Of a stretch of DNA of 5,048 nucleotides, positions 1-4,592 are shown one piece after another. The DNA is taken from assembly GCA_023437485.1 (NCBI GenBank), contig JAEZGB010000078.1, positions 1-5,048 on the forward strand, written 5' to 3'. Source of the stretch: Bacteroidota bacterium. Its GTDB lineage: Bacteria > Bacteroidota > Bacteroidia > Flavobacteriales > Flavobacteriaceae. The notes beneath the pieces were generated by a model. That model ran no database searches. It saw only the letters and a program-made list of their open reading frames with translations, and was not told the origin of the DNA. Position 1 is the stretch's first letter. Every line of letters begins with the position of its first letter. A program made the position numbers and the translations under genes.

Positions 1-15
1 GAATGACGAATGTCG

Positions 16-190
16 AACGGCCCAATCCGGACGCAATCAACTGAAAACTGACGACTGAGGATTAGCGACTATAAAACACCTGGGCAGAGCGCAATCCCAC
101 TGACCACTGACGACTGATGACTGACGACTATTAAAACACCCGGGTTGACCTCACTCAAACTGACGGCTGATAGCTGACAGCTGACCGCTT
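16..190. repeat. Tandem repeat array, block 1 (three ~60-bp units)
   Basis: Three units start near 16 (degenerate), 75 and 135, so the spacing is 59-60 bp. A full unit has a head AACACCYGGGYWGAMC, a middle, and a tail of 7-bp steps CTGAYNN. Two subtypes align without gaps. Type A has the middle GCAATCCC and a tail of CTGACAA/CTGACGA steps. Type B has the middle TCACTCAA and a tail of CTGAYAG/CTGACGG steps. The order here is A (degenerate), A, B. Type B heads contain the palindrome CCCGGG and the tails contain CAGCTG or AGCT, so local hairpins are possible. There is no plausible reading frame. Similar CTGACAA-type intergenic repeats occur in Bacteroidota genomes, but I cannot assign a function or a named family. 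Confidence 0.85.
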
Positions 191-293
191 CTCAATTTTT
201 CCCCCACCCTCCACCCGCAATTTCCGCGATTCATCAACACGGCCGCTACGGGATTACCTCCATAAATTCAAATTTTTCTCAATAAAGAACCCC
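191..293. other. Unique spacer between the two repeat blocks, with a C-rich tract
   Basis: This 103-bp stretch does not contain the repeat unit. It holds a pyrimidine tract (about 192-216). On the minus strand the tract reads as four G-runs of 3, 2, 3 and 5 bases separated by single bases (216 down to 201), which could fold as a two-quartet G-quadruplex. The rest is AT-rich (about 262-290). I see no gene, no convincing promoter and no RNA gene in it. Confidence 0.6.
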
Positions 294-537
294 AAAACAT
301 TCGGGCAGAACGCAATCCCACTGACAACTGACAACTGACGACTATAAAACACCCGGGTTGACCTGACTCAAACTGACAGCTGACGGCTGAAAGCTGAGAG
401 CTATTACAACACCCGGGTTGACCTCACTCAAACTGATAGCTGATAGCTGACAGCTGACGGCTTGCAAACACCTGGGTAGAACGCAATCCCACTGACAACT
501 AACAACTGACGACTGATAGCTGACAGCTGACCGCTGA
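294..537. repeat. Tandem repeat array, block 2 (four ~60-bp units)
   Basis: Units begin near 296, 348, 408 and 467, in the order A, B, B, A. Spacings are 52, 60 and 59 bp; the short one is about one 7-bp tail step less than the others, which suggests that length changes by gain or loss of heptamers. The last unit (467-537) is a hybrid: its head and first tail steps are type A (CTGACAA kind) but the tail continues with type B steps (CTGATAG, CTGACAG, CTGACCG). That fits recombination between units. The block ends about 80 bp before the lipoprotein start codon. Confidence 0.87.
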
Positions 538-549
538 AAACAGCTTTCT

Positions 550-567
550 GTTAAATTTTAACCTTTG
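550..567 (+). promoter_or_regulatory. Possible promoter/operator region of the lipoprotein gene
   Basis: The AT-rich leader between the repeat array and the lipoprotein start contains a perfect inverted repeat, GTTAAA-T-TTTAAC (550-562). It overlaps AACCTTTG (560-567), which is one mismatch from the Bacteroidota -7 consensus TAnnTTTG. I cannot find a matching -33 TTTG box at the usual distance. The gene must be transcribed from somewhere in this leader or in the array, so this is the best candidate, but a weak one. Confidence 0.25.
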
Positions 568-619
568 TTCCAACCCAATCCAATTTCACCTTAACTTTAA
601 GTATGTAAATCACTTAGCT

Positions 620-844
620 ATGAATAGGCGCAAATTCCTCTCGAACTCCGGAAAGATCCTTTTGGTCACTTCCGGATTGTTTGTTGCCGGCAATATCATG
701 CAGTCCTGCAGTGATGATGACGACAATTTTAATGACGGTTATTACGGTGACGGCTATTATGACGATGGCTATTACGACGATGGCTACTATGATGACGGTT
801 ATTACGATGACGGTTATTATGACGACGGTTACTACGATGATTAG
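620..844 (+). CDS. Small Tat-type, surface-export-signal lipoprotein made of DGYYD repeats
   Basis: This 74-residue protein has unknown function. Residues 1-29 look like a twin-arginine signal: NRRKFL at 2-7, then a hydrophobic stretch (about 13-27). The likely lipidated cysteine is C30, preceded by MQS, a weak but plausible lipobox for Bacteroidota. Right after the cysteine comes SDDDD (31-35), which fits the known Bacteroidota lipoprotein export signal (an acidic run just after Cys), so the mature protein is predicted to sit on the outer face of the outer membrane. Residues 39-73 are seven consecutive copies of the pentapeptide DGYYD (the first is DGYYG), and the chain ends in D74. The mature 44 residues contain 18 Asp, 14 Tyr and no Lys or Arg. 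No globular domain is possible. The 15-bp DNA copies (734-838) differ almost only at third codon positions, which points to selection on the peptide. The glycosyltransferase gene follows after 37 bp on the same strand. Confidence 0.78.
   Translation: MNRRKFLSNSGKILLVTSGLFVAGNIMQSCSDDDDNFNDGYYGDGYYDDGYYDDGYYDDGYYDDGYYDDGYYDD
734..838 (+). repeat. Seven in-frame 15-bp tandem repeats (DGYYD codons)
   Basis: There are seven exact-length copies of a unit like GACGGTTATTACGAT. The copies vary between GAT/GAC, GGT/GGC and TAT/TAC, so they are diverged at DNA level while the peptide is kept. The only amino-acid change is Gly for Asp at the end of copy 1. Because the unit is 15 bp, copy-number change alters length without shifting the frame. 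Confidence 0.95.
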
Positions 845-852
845 TCGCTTAC

Positions 853-870
853 AACCGTTTGCAAACGTTT
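853..870. promoter_or_regulatory. Palindrome between the lipoprotein and glycosyltransferase genes
   Basis: CGTTTGCAAACG (856-867) is a perfect 12-bp palindrome and extends, with one mismatched pair, to 18 bp (853-870). The right part, GCAAACGTTT, resembles operators of LacI/PurR-type regulators. It could also form a small stem (CGTT/AACG with loop TGCA) followed by TTTAAAA, that is, a weak attenuator. It lies in the 37-bp gap just before the TTG start. The palindrome is certain; its role is a guess. Confidence 0.35.
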
Positions 871-881
871 AAAACCGCCAT

Positions 882-2966
882 TTGAAACCCATCCTCTTCC
901 TGCACGACACCGCGCTTACGCTCCGCCGGGGCGCCGAACTTACCATCAACCAACTTATCGCCGCCGGCCGCGCGCGCGATCTGGAAGTTGCGCACGATGG
1001 TGTGCGTGACTTTGATTCGGTTCGAGAGAAAATCATGGAGTCATCTCTGGTGGTGGTCAACAGCACCTCGCGATGTTCCTTTGAACTGGAACTTCTTCAG
1101 TTTGTCATAGACAGCGGCGTGCCTTTTGTCAAGGTTGAGTACGATTACAACTTTTGCGTCCGCCGAAACATTCTTTGCACCGTGGACCGGAAAATCCGCC
1201 TGTGCTGCCACACCGATAAGTATCACCTCTACCGGGAACTCTTCGCCAAGTCGCGACTCAACATTTTCCAATCGCCGGCACATTACCAAAGCCATCGCGA
1301 TTTTTACGGCGAGGCAGTTTCCAATCATTTGATCATGCCGCCGACCGTTGAGGTGGATCTTCTCAAAGTCTCGCCAGATAAATCAGAACTTGAAATCCCG
1401 TTTTTTGGCGAACTCAACTACCTCAAGGGCGGCGACGCTTACCTGGATTTCGCCATTGAAAATCCGCACAAAGTGTTTCCGGTCTACGGCGAAAACAAAT
1501 TGCGACGGGAAATTCCCGCTAACGTATTTTTTCGCGAACCCGTTCCCAATTCGCAGGTGCTGGAAATCCTGGGCAGGACAAAATATTTCTTCTGCAAACC
1601 CGTTTGGCCGGAACCCTCGGGAAGGCTTGCCGCCGAAGCATTTCTTTCAGGTTGCGAAATCATCGGCAATGACCGTATCGGCACATTTTCATTTGACTGG
1701 TTCCCCAATGAAACAACACGCGCCGTCAAGGAAATGCAGGATGCGCCGGACATGTTTTGGAACCGCGTGATGCTTGCCACGGGATTATCGGAACCTGCCC
1801 AAAACCTAGGGGATGTCCTGATCTACAAATCTTATGGTGGTCTTGGCGACATCTTTTTTTGCCTGCCGTCGCTCTATATGATGAAAGGGGTTTCCCAATC
1901 GGTGACTTTTGCCGTTGCAGGACGCCTGGTGGTCTTTTTTGAGAAACACCTCAAAGGCATTAATATTGTCGATGAAGAATGGGCCCTGGAAAACGAAGGA
2001 AAGTTCGACAAGATCATCGAACTTGGGAACTATCCTGCGTTTCGCGGTTACGGGCTTCCGCACGCCATCCGGTACGCCACGCACAGACGCGTCAAGCAGC
2101 ACGCCATCGGGCATTATTTGGACGCGCTGCAAAAGTTTCACCCTTTGGCAAACCGCGACCAGCCGTTTCCCTATTTCGACAGGAACCCGGACTTTGACAA
2201 TCCCTATTACACATTGCATCCCGGCGCCGGATTTTTACTCAAAATCTGGCCGACGCAAAACTACGCACGATTGATCCAAATGATCCGCGATGCTTTTCCC
2301 GCGTTGCGTTGCCGTATCATTTTGGGCCCTGAAGACCCCGATCCGGCTCAACATATAACGGGCGACACTTCCCATATTGAGTATGAACGCGGCGGCATGA
2401 TGGATGTGGGAAATACGATGTCAAAGGCACTTTTCCACATCGGCAACGACGCTGGCATTACCCATGTTGCGGGCGCCTTCAATGTACCCACGGTAGGGAT
2501 TTATGGACCGACCGGCCCCGGTTCGTGGGGATGTTTTTCGCAACACAGCGAGGTGATCTGGGGCAAGAGCGGCAATTGTTCGCTTCGCTGTAATTATGAT
2601 GTGATTATCAACTGCGAAAACCGGGTGTGCCTCTCGAGCATCACGCCCGAAAAAGTTCTCGGGGCATTGTTCCGATTGTTACAACGAGCTTATCCGGATG
2701 TGGAATCAATTCCGGTTCTAAATCCGTCCGTGACGGTGGACCTGACTGAGATCGACTGCATGCTAACGCTGGACAAAAATGAATTCGTTGTCAACTTTAC
2801 CAATGACCAGGCGCGGGACGATGTTTCAAGGCTAATGTCCGGCGATTTCTCGGTCCTGACCAACCCGGAGATGCAAAATTTCATTGATTTTCTGCGCGAA
2901 CAAAACATCCTGTTTTCGATTCCGGTTTTTAAGGGCACAAAAAAAGCCACGGAATACGCGGCTTGA
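882..2966 (+). CDS. Two-domain glycosyltransferase: GT4-like N-terminal half fused to GT9 heptosyltransferase-like half
   Basis: This 694-residue protein has no signal peptide and no clear membrane segment, so it is probably cytoplasmic or peripheral. Residues about 1-300 resemble a GT-B glycosyltransferase of the GT4 type: RRGAE (15-19) near the N-terminus, EYDYNFC (86-92), FFGELNYLKGGD (164-175) and the donor-site E-x7-E motif E244...E252 in PEPSGRLAAE. Residues about 310-600 are a GT9 (ADP-heptose:LPS heptosyltransferase-like) module: GGLGD (319-323), HPGAG (446-450), GNDAGITHVAGA (521-532), GPTGPGSW (542-549) and a cysteine set C566, C570, C578, C583 before ITPEKV (587-592). About 90 residues follow without a recognised family. 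It probably transfers sugars to an envelope glycan or a protein; donor and acceptor are unknown. The start is TTG at 882: an in-frame TAA at 870-872 blocks anything longer, and the first beta strand (PILFLHD) begins at once. No clear Shine-Dalgarno is seen. It is likely co-transcribed with the lipoprotein. Confidence 0.93.
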   Translation: MKPILFLHDTALTLRRGAELTINQLIAAGRARDLEVAHDGVRDFDSVREKIMESSLVVVNSTSRCSFELELLQFVIDSGVPFVKVEYDYNFCVRRNILCTVDRKIRLCCHTDKYHLYRELFAKSRLNIFQSPAHYQSHRDFYGEAVSNHLIMPPTVEVDLLKVSPDKSELEIPFFGELNYLKGGDAYLDFAIENPHKVFPVYGENKLRREIPANVFFREPVPNSQVLEILGRTKYFFCKPVWPEPSGRLAAEAFLSGCEIIGNDRIGTFSFDWFPNETTRAVKEMQDAPDMFWNRVMLATGLSEPAQNLGDVLIYKSYGGLGDIFFCLPSLYMMKGVSQSVTFAVAGRLVVFFEKHLKGINIVDEEWALENEGKFDKIIELGNYPAFRGYGLPHAIRYATHRRVKQHAIGHYLDALQKFHPLANRDQPFPYFDRNPDFDNPYYTLHPGAGFLLKIWPTQNYARLIQMIRDAFPALRCRIILGPEDPDPAQHITGDTSHIEYERGGMMDVGNTMSKALFHIGNDAGITHVAGAFNVPTVGIYGPTGPGSWGCFSQHSEVIWGKSGNCSLRCNYDVIINCENRVCLSSITPEKVLGALFRLLQRAYPDVESIPVLNPSVTVDLTEIDCMLTLDKNEFVVNFTNDQARDDVSRLMSGDFSVLTNPEMQNFIDFLREQNILFSIPVFKGTKKATEYAA
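2936..2964 (-). terminator. Intrinsic terminator of the bacilliredoxin transcript, inside the 3' end of the convergent gene
   Basis: Read on the minus strand, AAGCCGCG (2964-2957), loop TATTC and CGTGGCTT (2951-2944) form an 8-bp stem with one G-U pair and a 5-nt loop. A seven-base T run (2945-2939) overlaps the stem end. It lies about 20 nt past the bacilliredoxin stop. On the plus strand the same stem has one A-C mismatch and is followed by GATTTCTTTTG (2965-2975), so it may also stop the glycosyltransferase transcript less efficiently. An outer CACAAAA/TTTTGTG pair (2936-2942 and 2971-2977) adds symmetry. Confidence 0.75.
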
Positions 2967-2985
2967 TTTCTTTTGTGAGATGCAA

Positions 2986-3396
2986 TTAACAAAATTCGTT
3001 AAAAGCGTCCTTGAGGTTGTCGGCGATTACCTCGGCCGGGCGACCCTCAATGTGGTGGCGCTCAAGCATGTGAACCAGTTCGCCATCCTTGAACAGCGCA
3101 ATACTGGGGGATGATGGCGGAAACGGAAACATCCGTTCGCGGGCCGCGTCAACGGCCTCCTTGTCCACGCCGGCAAAAACAGTTATCAGCCGGTCGGGTC
3201 TTTTATCGCCCTGGATACTCATTTTAGCTCCGGGGCGGGCGTTCCTTGCCGCACAACCGCATACTGAGTTGACCACCAAAAGCGTAGTTCCGGCCTGCGC
3301 AATGGCGCTGTCAACCTCGGAGGCGCTATATAATTCCTTGAAACCAGCGTCCGAAAGTTCGGCGCGCATTGGTTTTACCATTTCTTCAGGATACAT
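2986..3396 (-). CDS. BrxA/BrxB-family bacilliredoxin (YphP/YqiW-like)
   Basis: This 136-residue thioredoxin-fold protein belongs to the family that removes bacillithiol from S-bacillithiolated proteins in the cytoplasm. Family marks are PMRAEL (9-14) near the N-terminus, the active-site CGC motif in NSVCGCAARNARPG (C46, C48), the segment with a probable cis-proline PPSSPSIALF (93-102), ERHHIEGR (112-119) and a terminal NEFC with C136. The length is about normal for the family. I chose the ATG at 3396. An in-frame TTG at 3420 would add eight residues but forms part of the -7 promoter box, and family members begin close to the PMRAEL helix. It is the last gene of the minus-strand group, 45 bp after the crtY stop, and converges on the glycosyltransferase gene. 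Its presence implies that the organism makes bacillithiol, as some Bacteroidota do; the biosynthesis genes are not in this window. BrxA and BrxB cannot be told apart here. Confidence 0.94.
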   Translation of the reverse strand: MYPEEMVKPMRAELSDAGFKELYSASEVDSAIAQAGTTLLVVNSVCGCAARNARPGAKMSIQGDKRPDRLITVFAGVDKEAVDAARERMFPFPPSSPSIALFKDGELVHMLERHHIEGRPAEVIADNLKDAFNEFC

Positions 3397-3417
3397 AATA
3401 ATTGATTTTGATTCCCG

Positions 3418-3425
3418 CAAAGGTA
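3418..3425 (-). promoter_or_regulatory. -7 promoter box for the bacilliredoxin gene
   Basis: The minus strand reads TACCTTTG, an exact match to the Bacteroidota -7 consensus TAnnTTTG. Transcription would begin around 3411, giving a leader of roughly 15 nt before the ATG at 3396. I do not see a clear -33 TTTG at the usual spacing. The box lies just past the crtY stop, so the gene can be expressed apart from crtY, and its position rules against the longer TTG start. Confidence 0.6.
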
Positions 3426-3441
3426 CAAAAATACTGCGGCG

Positions 3442-4578
3442 CTACCGATTGATATGCCGCCATAAAGCGCGCAGGAAGATGCGCTTGGGGCAACGCATGA
3501 TAATGCCAAGGTCTTCTGTCAGCGTGGTGTCTTCATCCAGGAACCTTAAAATTTTAGTCGGTTCTCCACGGCGAAACATCGATGAGAATATTTTGCTTCC
3601 CTTTTCATTTTCGCCATAAAGCGCCTCGATAAGCAAGGCATCGTAAAAATTGAATTTGGTATTGGGGCGCAAGGTCGCGGGGCTTTTCCCAAGCCGGAGC
3701 GCCTTGGCCAATTGCCCCGCCTTTCGCTGAGTGTTGGTAAAGGTGAACCCCGTACTGGCTTTTGTCCATCCGCCCGCCGAACCGATAAAAGCGATGTGCT
3801 TGGTGTTCTTTTGATGGAAAGGATATACGGTCATCGGGATGGAGCCCTGTTCGCGGTCAATAATTTGAAATTTCCCTGCGCCCATTTTTTCCAGGTAATT
3901 GCGTATTTCATCCTCGTAATGGCTTTGGGGCAAAAGGTTCGGAGAAAAAAGCGTGTACTCCACCAACGCCTTGTTATTGGATTCTGGAAGCACATACATA
4001 AACCTTGTGTTGCCTTTTTGGTTAACCGAAAAGTCCATGAACAAAGCCATCTGTGGGTCAAAAACCGGGTTCTGCGTTTCGACCGTCCAGCCTACAAAAT
4101 GCTGCCTGAGGTACCGGTACTTGCTTTGCAAAACTTCGTCTTCGTCAAAAATGCTGTTAAAAAGCATCCCACACCCAAATTTTTCTTCCGGGGTCATCAC
4201 CTCGGCGCCCTGACCAGTGTCCTGGAAGGAAATTACGTTTGCTGTCAGGTGCTGAATGTTTGTACCAGAGAGTTTTGCCCTGGCGAAATGGAAAAAATCG
4301 TCACCCCGAACCATTTTGTATAAATACGGTGACAGATCCATTTCAAGTGAGGCGTTCCGGTCCTTAAAAAGCATCCGATCCCATTGACGGTGCGCGATTG
4401 CATCGAACTCCCCACCAAATGGTTCCCAAAAGCACCATGTCCGGTCATTGCCCGTCCGCGGGTCAGGATCGATAATCAGCACTGATTTGCCTTTCAGCAT
4501 GCCGTTGTCCCGGAGCCGCATCAGCACCATCATGGCCGCCAGGCCGCCGCCGGCAAAAATGTAGTCGTAATGCCTCAC
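3442..4578 (-). CDS. crtY: Lycopene beta-cyclase
   Basis: This 378-residue FAD-dependent enzyme converts lycopene to beta-carotene by closing both end rings, in the carotenoid pathway at the cytoplasmic membrane. The N-terminal dinucleotide-binding fold is clear: GGGLAA (10-15) and the acidic residue D37 ending the second strand (VLIID). The family motifs follow: DRTWCFWE (45-52), MDFSVNQ (181-187) with RFMYVLP (192-198), LVEYT (205-209) whose E207 matches the conserved acidic residue of bacterial CrtY enzymes, GSAGGWTKASTGFTF (266-280), and FLDEDT (346-351). Length is typical and no motif is missing. The start is GTG at 4578: an in-frame TAG at 4584-4582 lies just upstream, and the next Met (16) falls after the FAD motif. 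AGGG four bases upstream could be a weak ribosome-binding site. The upstream OMP gene stops 14 bp before it, so the two are probably one transcript. No other carotenoid gene is visible in the window. Confidence 0.96.
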   Translation of the reverse strand: MRHYDYIFAGGGLAAMMVLMRLRDNGMLKGKSVLIIDPDPRTGNDRTWCFWEPFGGEFDAIAHRQWDRMLFKDRNASLEMDLSPYLYKMVRGDDFFHFARAKLSGTNIQHLTANVISFQDTGQGAEVMTPEEKFGCGMLFNSIFDEDEVLQSKYRYLRQHFVGWTVETQNPVFDPQMALFMDFSVNQKGNTRFMYVLPESNNKALVEYTLFSPNLLPQSHYEDEIRNYLEKMGAGKFQIIDREQGSIPMTVYPFHQKNTKHIAFIGSAGGWTKASTGFTFTNTQRKAGQLAKALRLGKSPATLRPNTKFNFYDALLIEALYGENEKGSKIFSSMFRRGEPTKILRFLDEDTTLTEDLGIIMRCPKRIFLRALWRHINR

Positions 4579-4592
4579 GCCCTAAAGGTACG

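Noticed and set aside
1..540. Repeat array as a CRISPR
   Set aside because: Units follow each other without unique spacers, the whole unit is degenerate, the tail itself is a 7-bp repeat, and no cas gene is visible.
681..872. Second reading frame of 63 residues over the lipoprotein gene
   Set aside because: It is a frame-shifted reading of the 15-bp repeats, giving a Thr/Met/Ile-rich repeat with no signal or motif; the other frame has a coherent signal peptide and export signal.
1035..1037. ATG at 1035 as start of the glycosyltransferase
   Set aside because: It would remove the first 51 residues, including the first Rossmann-type strand PILFLHD and the RRGAE motif, so the TTG at 882 is preferred.
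1348..1770. 140-residue open frame on the plus strand inside the glycosyltransferase gene
   Set aside because: It overlaps the GT4-like E-x7-E region in another frame, has an arbitrary composition rich in Arg, Ser and Thr, and no motif.
1806..2219. 137-residue open frame on the minus strand inside the glycosyltransferase gene
   Set aside because: It is antisense to well-recognised GT9 motifs and shows no family motif of its own.
2986..3002. TTAAC...GTTAA inverted repeat at the bacilliredoxin stop as a terminator
   Set aside because: The stem is only five AT-rich pairs with no T run after it on either strand; the stem at 2944-2964 is far better.
3089..3619. 176-residue open frame on the plus strand opposite the bacilliredoxin and crtY ends
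   Set aside because: It spans two recognised minus-strand genes and the gap between them and has no recognisable domain.
3712..4323. 203-residue open frame on the plus strand opposite crtY
   Set aside because: crtY on the other strand has all family motifs; this one has none and is explained by the codon bias of crtY.
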